NCBI GenBank assembly: GCA_017429885.1 | Contig: JAFROA010000404.1 | Coordinates: 1 to 10,670 of the forward strand | Source of the DNA: Bacteroidales bacterium | Lineage (GTDB): Bacteria > Bacteroidota > Bacteroidia > Bacteroidales > UBA932 | Direction: 5' to 3' | DNA length: 10,670 nt | Part shown: in pieces, positions 1-6,051 of the stretch | How the letters are laid out: each line of letters starts with the position of its first letter | Numbering within the stretch: the stretch's first letter is position 1 | Notes under the pieces: model-generated | What the model saw: the letters and a program-made list of their open reading frames with translations, nothing else | Told to the model about the DNA's origin: nothing | The model's database searches: none | Position numbers and translations under genes: made by a program

Positions 1-1176
1 AGAAATAATGATGTCCCCCGAAGCGGAAAATGTAGAGCCTGATTGATCTGTTGACGAAAGATAAGACAAATAGGCTTGAAACTCGCCGTTGATTCTTTCA
101 TTATCGCCAATGTATGAGCTGCTGGTTGAGGTGTTTGTGCTATTGGTTAAATTCCTCTCCGGTGAATACCTGATATATAGGCCGATATTCTTGTCATTAT
201 TAAGGTCATATACAAGACTCAGCTCATTAGTCGATAGTCTGCTTTTCTGTACAGATCTTGAGGAACTTTCTATGAGCCTGTTTATTAGTGGATAAAACGA
301 AACCCTGTCATAGCAATCATTATTCTTGCTTAGGGAGAAATCAGTGAAGTTGTTTATACTCAATTTCTTGAACCTATATCCAAGGGACAGGTCACTGTTT
401 TCGGAAACAATATCTTTCCCATATCTGGCGGAAGAGGACAGGTCTAAGCGGAAGGTGTTGAACGCATTGGCCTTTAACCATATTCTTAGCACCCCACTAT
501 CAGCTGATAGACGGTACTTACTCCCCGCTAAAGGCACTATTTCAATCCGCGCTATGTCATTCGCTGAGATTAGATCCAGTTCCGCTCTGTTCTTAAGTGG
601 CCTTCCATTTAAAAATATCAATGAGCAAGATCTTCCGAATATCCTGATTCCACTTTCCTCCCGCCTTAATCCTGGAAGGAAATCCAGGACTTCCGATATC
701 GCTTTCCCTTCAGCGATTCTCTTGTCAATGCTTGATACAACTATCCTGTTTGAATAATATTGGACTCTATTCTCGACAATAACCGCGCTTTGAATATAGG
801 CGGGATTGTTTTCAAGGGTAATAGTATCCGGGATACTCTTTAATAAACCGATAGAAACAGTCTTAGGGAGAAACGCTTGATGCGAGAAGGATATCGAGTA
901 ATTTCCAGGAGCCATTATCGGTAAAGAAGCAACCCCTGTTGAATCTGTAATGAAAGTGGAAGAGCCGCTGCCATCATCAGAAGAAAGTTCAACAAAAACA
1001 TAGGGGATAGCCACTCCGGTTGAATCGGCGATAACAAAAGAAAACTTCTGAGCGAATATAGAAGAGGAGATAATCAGGAAGATAAGAGTTACTAGCGAAC
1101 GAGTTAATAATAATTGCCCCGCGCAAGCCTCCTGCTCTCCGGCGATGTGAAGAGATATTCCCGATAAATCATCCAT
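1..1176 (-). CDS. Outer-membrane beta-barrel receptor-like protein, N-terminal part (3' end beyond window)
   Basis: The minus strand is open without a stop for 392 codons, from an ATG at 1176 to the left edge. The ATG is the only usual start codon before the signal sequence. It gives an unusually long polar N-region (residues 1-26), then a hydrophobic stretch (about 28-41) ending in a likely signal peptidase site, IFA|QK, after residue 42. Residues about 44-125 look like a carboxypeptidase-regulatory (Ig-like) domain (VIADSTGVAIPYVFVELSS; later FITDSTGVASLPI). Residues about 140-235 resemble a TonB-receptor plug: ISEVLDFLPGL, IRIFGR, LIFLNGRPL, NDIARIEIVP, GVLRIWLK. After that come alternating polar/hydrophobic strands, as in a beta-barrel. 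The family is the SusC-like/outer-membrane beta-barrel group of Bacteroidota. TonB dependence and ligand are inference, and no TonB box was identified. Arginine codons are skewed: about 18 of 23 are AGA/AGG. Confidence 0.85.
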   Translation of the reverse strand, partial: MDDLSGISLHIAGEQEACAGQLLLTRSLVTLIFLIISSSIFAQKFSFVIADSTGVAIPYVFVELSSDDGSGSSTFITDSTGVASLPIMAPGNYSISFSHQAFLPKTVSIGLLKSIPDTITLENNPAYIQSAVIVENRVQYYSNRIVVSSIDKRIAEGKAISEVLDFLPGLRREESGIRIFGRSCSLIFLNGRPLKNRAELDLISANDIARIEIVPLAGSKYRLSADSGVLRIWLKANAFNTFRLDLSSSARYGKDIVSENSDLSLGYRFKKLSINNFTDFSLSKNNDCYDRVSFYPLINRLIESSSRSVQKSRLSTNELSLVYDLNNDKNIGLYIRYSPERNLTNSTNTSTSSSYIGDNERINGEFQAYLSYLSSTDQSGSTFSASGDIIIS

Positions 1177-1198
1177 GGTACCGGTATCGATAACTTTA

Positions 1199-1206
1199 TA
1201 AAGGTA
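1199..1206 (-). promoter_or_regulatory. Candidate -7 box for the beta-barrel gene
   Basis: On the minus strand TACCTTTA matches the Bacteroidetes -7 consensus TAnnTTTG in seven of eight positions. It would start RNA about 16 bases before the ATG at 1176, supporting that start. No TTTG is seen 19-21 bases upstream, so the call is weak. The rest of 1177-1322 shows only a small CCCC/GGGG hairpin (1227-1230 with 1239-1242). Confidence 0.35.
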
Positions 1207-1323
1207 CGATTTTTTTTGAAATAGTTCCCCGGAAATAAGGGGGGCTGTCTAACCTGTACCAAGTAGAAGTTGCTGGAAGTCGTGAGATGATGATTTTCCC
1301 AGATCAAAAGTTCTCGGCAGATG

Positions 1324-1353
1324 TTGCGTGATTGAAAAGAATTTGTACCTTTG
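1324..1353 (+). promoter_or_regulatory. Bacteroidetes-type promoter
   Basis: TTG at 1324-1326, a 19-base spacer, then a perfect TAnnTTTG box (TACCTTTG, 1346-1353). This is the arrangement read by the primary sigma factor of Bacteroidota. RNA should start near 1360 and run rightwards. No coding region follows within 500 bases, so the promoter most likely serves the RNA elements that follow it. Confidence 0.75.
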
Positions 1354-1387
1354 CAAAAGATAAGTTTCGTTACAGAGACTTCCGAAT

Positions 1388-1423
1388 ACAGGCATCCATC
1401 CCTAAGTGGATGTCTGTTTTTTT
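1388..1423 (+). terminator. Strong intrinsic terminator about 60 nt after the promoter
   Basis: Bases 1388-1398 (ACAGGCATCCA) pair with 1407-1417 (TGGATGTCTGT) through 11 pairs including one G-T. The loop is TCCCTAAG (1399-1406) and seven T residues follow (1417-1423). The T-run exists only for plus-strand transcription. With a start near 1360 the product would be a transcript of about 60 nt. It could be a small RNA, or a leader whose termination is controlled so that read-through yields the structured RNA beyond. Confidence 0.8.
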
Positions 1424-1430
1424 AGACCTT

Positions 1431-1698
1431 AACCGAGGGGAGGTGCTGAATGCAAGGCCTGATAGTTCTTTCACTCTGTAACATATAACTTATCTAAAAT
1501 GAGAACTTATCTAACATTGGTTCTAATCTCCATTAGGGTGGAGGTTCGAAGGCTTGTCAGAGTGAGGGCATATAAACGCCGGCGCAATGGCAAGACAGAG
1601 AGAGTACGAAGTCACTACCGCAGGTATTAGGGTATCCAAGGTAGCTTGAGCAGAGGCTCTCGCCGCAAGGCGCTCTACTCCTATCCCCTCGGTTTTTT
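1431..1698 (+). ncRNA. Putative structured non-coding RNA, unassigned family
   Basis: The ends pair in a perfect 11-bp closing stem (1431-1441 with 1684-1694), followed by a T-run to 1698, so the 3' end looks like a terminator. Inside are several consistent helices. Bases 1468-1478 pair with 1558-1568 (core TCACTCTG/CAGAGTGA; 11 pairs, two G-T). A small hairpin CTAAT-CTCC-ATTAG lies at 1523-1536. CTACC/GGTAG pair at 1615-1619/1640-1644, GAGC-AGAG-GCTC forms a hairpin at 1648-1659, and CGCC-GCAA-GGCG, with a GNRA tetraloop, lies at 1661-1672. I see no open frame of note. Hallmarks of tmRNA, RNase P (no GAGGAAAGTC), SRP RNA (no GGAAGGAAGC) and common riboswitches are absent. A Bacteroidales-specific RNA family such as Bacteroidales-1 cannot be excluded from memory. 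No promoter lies directly before it, so it may depend on read-through from 1324-1353. Confidence 0.6.
1487..1514 (+). repeat. 11-bp direct repeat inside the structured RNA
   Basis: AACTTATCTAA occurs exactly at 1487-1497 and again at 1504-1514 (17-base period). Both copies lie in the apical region of the 1468-1568 helix. They would leave two identical single-stranded segments that could bind a protein or a target RNA. Confidence 0.7.
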
Positions 1699-1787
1699 AA
1701 TTGTAAACCTCCAACCAGAGGGAGAACTCATATACTTCCCGCATTGCCCTGAAAACAGTTCGACAATTTGACAAGGGAACGCACGCG

Positions 1788-1827
1788 AACCGGCTTAAGA
1801 TTTGTTCTGAAGCCGGTTTTGTTTTTT
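1788..1827 (+). terminator. Intrinsic terminator upstream of the M64 gene
   Basis: AACCGGCTT (1788-1796) pairs perfectly with AAGCCGGTT (1810-1818), with a 13-base loop. The T-rich tail is 1817-1827 (TTTTGTTTTTT). It would stop anything transcribed rightwards through the RNA-rich gap. The stretch 1699-1787 before it shows only a small CCTC/GAGG hairpin (1708-1721) and no gene. Confidence 0.75.
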
Positions 1828-1848
1828 GGTTCCTTTAGAGTATATTTG
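1818..1848 (+). promoter_or_regulatory. Bacteroidetes-type promoter for the M64 lipoprotein gene
   Basis: TTTG at 1818-1821, exactly 19 bases, then TATATTTG (1841-1848), a perfect TAnnTTTG match. The -33 element sits inside the T-tract of the preceding terminator. The expected start near 1855 gives a leader of about 25 bases to the ATG at 1880. Confidence 0.75.
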
Positions 1849-1879
1849 GGAAAAACAAGCCCTTTAACATTTGATAATT

Positions 1880-4555
1880 ATGATGAAACTGTCCCGGATC
1901 CTTCTCTTGGCATTGCCGATTGTCTTTGTCATGTCCGCCTGTTCACCGAAAGAAGAACCGCTGCCGAACAAACCGTCAACTCCGACAACTCCGTCAACTC
2001 CGACTACGGAGGCGGTCACTGGAGTCTCCCTTAACAAGACTTCACTGTCCCTTTCCATTGATGAGACATTCAAGCTTGACGCGACGGTGTCTCCTTCCAA
2101 CGCTACTGATCCGAAAATCACCTGGTCCAGTTCTGACGCCAGCGTTGTCGCTGTCTCAAACGGTATGATCAAGGGCTTGAAAGCAGGTACGGCAACAATC
2201 ACCGTGACGGCTGGCGGCAAAACAGCCACCTGCACGGTCACAGTAGTGAAGGAAGGTTTCCCCGAGGGACAAGTGCCTCCGTCTAATGAGATATGGTACA
2301 CCACTTCTGATAACAAGCCGCTGAATAATTTGAATATTCAGGGATCGGCTATACCCCAATCCAACAATTATAACAATGGATATGGAGTGATCCGTTACAG
2401 CGGTCCTATCACACTGTTTGATGTCCTTTCCCGAGATTATTTAGATTGTCCGAGAGTGACCGGACTTCTTCTGCCTGATTGTGTTGAGACAATTGAGGAA
2501 ATGGCTTTTTATTTTGGATACAATATCAAGGAATTCAGGGTGCCGGCCAATATTAATAGTATTAATAGTTGTCTCTCAGCTTGTCCCGCTTTGGAAAAGT
2601 TCACCGGCGCTCACGTTTATGAGGACGGGCGATGTGTTATCTTCGGTGAATCACTGGTCGCTTTCGCTCCCGCTGGAATTGATTCCTACGAGATTCCATC
2701 AGGAATCACTAAAATAGAGCAATATGCTTTCGCTTATGCCCAGGGCGTTAAATCGGTTGTCATTCCTTCTGGTGTCAAGTATTTGGAAGAGCTTAGTTTC
2801 GCTAACTCAAGCCTGGAAAGCGTCACGATACCCTCTTCAGTCATCTCCATTCATCCCTATGCCTTCCTGGAATGTGACAATTTGAAGAATCTTCTTGGAG
2901 ATAACACCCACTTTATCTCCGCTGACAGGAAATTCATCTATGACCCTGACGCTCGTTTCCCGAACACTATTTATTTCTTCGCGGGGAAGGACGACACATC
3001 GTATGAGATTCCGGAAGGGATTACTTGCATAGAAAATTATGCTTTTTCCAATTGTCTGAAACTCAAGAGTATCACTTTCCCGGAATCCCTTTTCCAGATT
3101 AGAGGTTTCGCATTCCAGGGTTGTGACAATCTCGAGTCTGTGAATGGCAAATACGCCACCACGGATCATAAGGGATATAAAAACGAGTCCGGGACGTTGA
3201 TGTTCCTGGTTCCGAACATTGATGATGACTTTGTTGTTCCTGACGACGTCACAGCTTTGGGATCTGAGCTCTTCGCCAATAGACATACCCTGAAATCCGT
3301 CACCATGGGGGACAATGTGACGGAGTTCGGAGATTATGTTTTCGAGAATTGCAAAGCGCTCAAGAAAGTGGTTTTGTCTGCCAACTTGAAATCCATCGGG
3401 TGTAACCCGTTTATGTATGACACAGGATTGGAGGAAGTGTATTTCCGCGGCATCATTCCTCCTTCGTATACGGACAACCAGCTTTTGGAGGCGTCCTCGC
3501 TAAAGTTTTATGTTCCATCCCAGTCAGTAAATCTATACACCACCAACAGTGGATGGAAAGATTATTGGGGGATTATGAAGCCTTATGAGTACAATGATCT
3601 GCCTACGCCGGAATACTACATGTCCACTGACTATTCCAAGGAGGGAGAAGTAACTGTGTATCAGAAGGCTACTGAAGGGAATGGAATTGATGTAGTCTTT
3701 ATGGGAGACGCTTATTCTGACCGTCAGGTGGAAAGCGGCTTATACCTTAACGATATGAAGGCCTGCGCCGAAGGTTTCTTCGATATCGAGCCATACAAGT
3801 CGTTCCGTCACTTGTTCAATATCTATTTCGTGACAACTGTCTCGGCTGCTGAGGGATATGAGCTTGGAGGGCAGAGCCTTGGCTCAACTCCACTGCCAGG
3901 TACGGCTATAGTCGGTAATGAGTCCAAATGCTTTGAACTGGCTCTCAAGGCCGTGAAGGATCCGAAGAGAATGGACGAGGTCCTGGTGGTTGTTTGCGTT
4001 AACCAGGATTATTCCGAGATACGTATGGCTGGAGCTTGCTCGATGCACGAGCCTGAAGATTGGGCTGGGCGGGATTATGCCAGCGGCAATGGTGTGGCGT
4101 TTTTATTAAAGCTGGATGATTCTTTTGAAAAAACCATACCGGTGATCCAACATGAGGCGGGTGGCCATGGGTTCGCCAAACTGGCGGATGAGTATAATTA
4201 TTCCGGGACTCTCTCATCTATGGATAAGGACAGGATTAACGCTAACTCACCTCACGGATGGTACTCTAATATTGATCTGACTCCGGATCCCGCCAAGATA
4301 AAGTGGTCGTGGTTCCTCGCCGATGATCGTTACAAGGGCGAGGTTGGAGTGATTGAGGGAGGCTATACTTACCAATATGGTGTATGGCGTCCGACTGAAA
4401 CCAGCATAATGAAGAATAATAGCGCCGGCTATTATAACGCCCCCTCACGTTATGCCATCTGGTACAGGATCCACAAACTCGCTTTTGGCAAGGACTGGAC
4501 CGGTACCTACGAGGACTTCGCTAAATACGACGCCATCAACAGGAAGACTCCATAA
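1880..4555 (+). CDS. Surface lipoprotein: Big_2 domain, BspA-like leucine-rich repeats, M64 metallopeptidase domain
   Basis: From the ATG at 1880 the protein has 891 residues; an in-frame TTG at 1871 and an ATG at 1883 are alternatives. A hydrophobic stretch ends in MSAC with Cys21, a lipoprotein-type signal. A proline/threonine linker follows (about 31-43), then a Big_2 Ig-like domain (46-122: VSLNKTSLSL, ITWSSSD, GLKAGTATITV). BspA-type leucine-rich repeats span about 185-530 (YEIPSGITKIEQYAF, YEIPEGITCIENYAF and similar). Residues about 600-891 match the M64 (IgA peptidase) family: DVVFMGDAYSD, then HEAGGHGFAKLADEY with His758, Glu759 and His763. The His pair is spaced HExxxH, not HExxH. 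Asp770 or Glu771 may be a third metal ligand (inference). It likely acts at the cell surface on an external protein; the substrate is unknown, and IgA is only the founding family's target. Confidence 0.9.
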   Translation: MMKLSRILLLALPIVFVMSACSPKEEPLPNKPSTPTTPSTPTTEAVTGVSLNKTSLSLSIDETFKLDATVSPSNATDPKITWSSSDASVVAVSNGMIKGLKAGTATITVTAGGKTATCTVTVVKEGFPEGQVPPSNEIWYTTSDNKPLNNLNIQGSAIPQSNNYNNGYGVIRYSGPITLFDVLSRDYLDCPRVTGLLLPDCVETIEEMAFYFGYNIKEFRVPANINSINSCLSACPALEKFTGAHVYEDGRCVIFGESLVAFAPAGIDSYEIPSGITKIEQYAFAYAQGVKSVVIPSGVKYLEELSFANSSLESVTIPSSVISIHPYAFLECDNLKNLLGDNTHFISADRKFIYDPDARFPNTIYFFAGKDDTSYEIPEGITCIENYAFSNCLKLKSITFPESLFQIRGFAFQGCDNLESVNGKYATTDHKGYKNESGTLMFLVPNIDDDFVVPDDVTALGSELFANRHTLKSVTMGDNVTEFGDYVFENCKALKKVVLSANLKSIGCNPFMYDTGLEEVYFRGIIPPSYTDNQLLEASSLKFYVPSQSVNLYTTNSGWKDYWGIMKPYEYNDLPTPEYYMSTDYSKEGEVTVYQKATEGNGIDVVFMGDAYSDRQVESGLYLNDMKACAEGFFDIEPYKSFRHLFNIYFVTTVSAAEGYELGGQSLGSTPLPGTAIVGNESKCFELALKAVKDPKRMDEVLVVVCVNQDYSEIRMAGACSMHEPEDWAGRDYASGNGVAFLLKLDDSFEKTIPVIQHEAGGHGFAKLADEYNYSGTLSSMDKDRINANSPHGWYSNIDLTPDPAKIKWSWFLADDRYKGEVGVIEGGYTYQYGVWRPTETSIMKNNSAGYYNAPSRYAIWYRIHKLAFGKDWTGTYEDFAKYDAINRKTP

Positions 4556-4580
4556 TTATTGTTGGAGTCAGGCTACTTTT
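4546..4580 (+). terminator. Hairpin between the convergent M64 and OmpA genes
   Basis: GACTCCA (4546-4552) pairs with TGGAGTC (4563-4569), a 7-bp stem with a 10-base loop that contains the M64 stop codon. In the plus direction a T-run (4576-4580) follows after a short spacer. In the minus direction there is no good T-run. It is a modest terminator, and it overlaps the last codons because only 17 bases separate the two genes. Confidence 0.45.
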
Positions 4581-5694
4581 TCACGAATTCGACTCGGCGA
4601 TTCTTGGCCCGACCCTCGTTGGTTCCATTGTCGGCGACTGGCTCATGGGATCCTTTGCCGACCGCAGTCAGGCGATCCTTCGCGATACCTTGTCCCACAA
4701 GAGCCGCCACGATGGCCTCCGCCCTTTTCTGGGAGAGAGGATCGTTAACCGAGTCGGATCCCGTGTTGTCGCAATGCCCCTGGACCTCGAAACTCAGTTC
4801 GGGTTTCTCCTGCATCAGTTTCGCGACACGGACTATCTCCACCATTGATTCGGGTTTGATGGTCGCTTTCCCGGTGTCGAACGTTATGGCGTAAGTGACA
4901 ATCTTGCCTTCGGCAGCCAGACGGTCGTAGAGCGGAACGGCACCTTTTGCGATCCTCACATTGCTGAGGCCGCTGTGGCGATAGAGCGAACCGCTCGAGA
5001 AGTATAAGTATCCGGGAGCTTCCATCGAAGGCACGTTTATTATTCTCACACCGTTAATGTAGCCCTTGAAAGCCCGTTTGTTGAAAGAGAATGAGAAATG
5101 GTTCCATTGACCCGGGATCAACGGATTGTCCTTGCCGTTGTAATCTTCGAAATCAGTGCTTAGTCCCAGGGCTTTGTCGCCTTTCGCCTGGTCGTCGGAA
5201 CCCGGTTTCTTAACGCTCCAATCCATGTTGCAGCTACCGTCCTCGCGATACCTGAAAGTCACGTGTCCGGTGTAATTGTAATATGACCCATCCCCTCTTT
5301 CGCCGAAGCAGAGCTCCATGGTGAGAGAGGTTGTCTCATCAAGGTTGGAATCGGGCTTGGAAACGTAAAGGTCGTACTCGACCGTGAATACGTCCGGCAG
5401 CCAGTCCCACTTGTTCTTCATCAGCGGGATGACACTACCGATGCCGTCATCAGTGAACGCCAGCACTTTGCGTCCCTGCACCGAGGCAATTTCCGCATAG
5501 CCGTCCAGAAGGTCCCACTGTGACGGAAACTCTCCAAGCTTCTCGTTCTCGAAGGTGTCCTCGAAGAATATGACGTCACCGGGAACAAAGTCACTCTTGG
5601 CGTAGGTGGCCTGGGTGGTCTGTTGGGCCAATGCGGGATGAGACAAAGTGACACATGATGCGATGACCAATAAGGCAGAGATTGCTTTTTTCAT
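4573..5694 (-). CDS. OmpA-family peptidoglycan-binding protein with N-terminal jelly-roll-like domain
   Basis: The protein has 373 residues from ATG at 5694. A signal peptide (MKK start, hydrophobic core, ALA|QQ after residue 23) sends it to the periplasm or outer membrane. Residues about 34-250 look like a concanavalin/LamG-type beta-sandwich: VPGDVIFFEDTFENEKLGEF near the start, then long beta strands, and GQWNHFSFSF plus GYINGVRI near its end. Residues about 268-373 are the OmpA C-terminal domain: ITFDTGKATIKP, FEVQGHCDNTGSD, SQKRAEAIVAAL and GRAKNRRVEF. Asp309 and Arg324 have the 15-residue spacing of the two peptidoglycan-binding residues of OmpA. There is no beta-barrel, so it is not a classical OmpA porin. 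Its likely job is to tie a bound ligand or partner to the cell wall. The ligand of the sandwich domain is unknown. It is transcribed alone. Confidence 0.9.
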   Translation of the reverse strand: MKKAISALLVIASCVTLSHPALAQQTTQATYAKSDFVPGDVIFFEDTFENEKLGEFPSQWDLLDGYAEIASVQGRKVLAFTDDGIGSVIPLMKNKWDWLPDVFTVEYDLYVSKPDSNLDETTSLTMELCFGERGDGSYYNYTGHVTFRYREDGSCNMDWSVKKPGSDDQAKGDKALGLSTDFEDYNGKDNPLIPGQWNHFSFSFNKRAFKGYINGVRIINVPSMEAPGYLYFSSGSLYRHSGLSNVRIAKGAVPLYDRLAAEGKIVTYAITFDTGKATIKPESMVEIVRVAKLMQEKPELSFEVQGHCDNTGSDSVNDPLSQKRAEAIVAALVGQGIAKDRLTAVGKGSHEPVADNGTNEGRAKNRRVEFVKK

Positions 5695-5700
5695 ATTAAG

Positions 5701-5751
5701 TTCAATTAATAGTGTTACAATTATGTGTCGCGAATATGCTAATTAATTGAA
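5701..5751. repeat. 10-bp perfect inverted repeat upstream of the OmpA gene
   Basis: TTCAATTAAT (5701-5710) and ATTAATTGAA (5742-5751) are exact reverse complements separated by 31 bases, starting seven bases upstream of the OmpA ATG. They could be paired operator half-sites or form an mRNA hairpin over the start region. No convincing Bacteroidetes promoter box was found for this gene. Confidence 0.45.
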
Positions 5752-5821
5752 TCATAATCGCCATCCTTTCGGATAGTTTTAGCGTAATCGATACGAGAAT
5801 ACTTGTGTCGCCTTTATGGCA

Positions 5822-5890
5822 ACCGGACTTTTAACATAAAGCGGCCGGGCCCGGGCGCCTCGACCGCTTCATGTCGGTGAACAGTTTTTT
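5822..5890 (+). terminator. GC-rich extended hairpin with T-run (terminator or small RNA 3' end)
   Basis: AAGCGG (5839-5844) pairs with CCGCTT (5864-5869). Inside, CGGG (5846-5849) pairs with CTCG (5859-5862). Outside, CAT (5835-5837) pairs with ATG (5871-5873) and ACCG (5822-5825) with CGGT (5875-5878). Six T residues follow at 5885-5890. The element stands out as GC-rich in an AT-rich gap. No gene on the plus strand ends here, so it may end an unannotated small RNA. Confidence 0.45.
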
Positions 5891-5913
5891 AAAGGTCAGT
5901 AACTTGAATAGTC

Positions 5914-6050
5914 TTTTACTTTGGGTTAAGGAGTAAACGTCTGTTTTTGCTGATTGCAAGATGAGTTTATTTCTTGTTTTTTGATTGAGTAGTTTTACTC
6001 ATTTTACTCAATAAGAGTAATTTTTACTATCTTTATGGCAGGTTATTACT
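5914..6050. repeat. Cluster of TTACT(C)/GAGTAA words before the regulator gene
   Basis: TTTTACT at 5914-5920, GAGTAAA at 5931-5937, GAGTA at 5987-5991, a tandem 9-bp repeat TTTTACTCA at 5993-6001 and 6002-6010, GAGTAA at 6015-6020, TTTTTACT at 6021-6028 and TTACT at 6046-6050 all fall within about 135 bases. ATTGAGTA (5984-5991) and TACTCAAT (6005-6012) also form an inverted repeat. The set surrounds the candidate promoter of the LuxR-type gene and could be an operator array. Confidence 0.5.
6028..6035 (+). promoter_or_regulatory. Candidate -7 box for the regulator gene
   Basis: TATCTTTA matches TAnnTTTG in seven of eight positions and lies 16 bases before the ATG at 6052. T-rich sequence lies at the right distance upstream, but there is no exact TTTG. 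It overlaps the end of the TTACT word cluster, so a protein bound there could block or activate it. Confidence 0.4.
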
Positions 6051-6051
6051 C

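Noticed and set aside
89..757. Two plus-strand open frames (68 and 143 codons)
   Set aside because: They lie antisense to the continuous minus-strand beta-barrel gene, which has recognisable plug-like motifs; their own translations show no domain.
1104..1307. Minus-strand open frame of 67 codons near the start of the beta-barrel gene
   Set aside because: It overlaps the receptor's signal-peptide region in another frame and its translation shows no recognisable feature.
1535..1555. tRNA-like GGTTCGAA in the structured RNA
   Set aside because: The flanking bases do not form a T-arm stem and no acceptor or anticodon arms are present, so it is neither a tRNA nor a tmRNA 3' end.
1768..2034. Plus-strand open frame of 88 codons before and into the M64 gene
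   Set aside because: It runs through a terminator and promoter and overlaps the lipoprotein gene out of frame.
5724..5811. TGTGTCGC repeated at 5724-5731 and 5804-5811
   Set aside because: Eight bases twice in an 88-base span with no further symmetry is too little to call a site.
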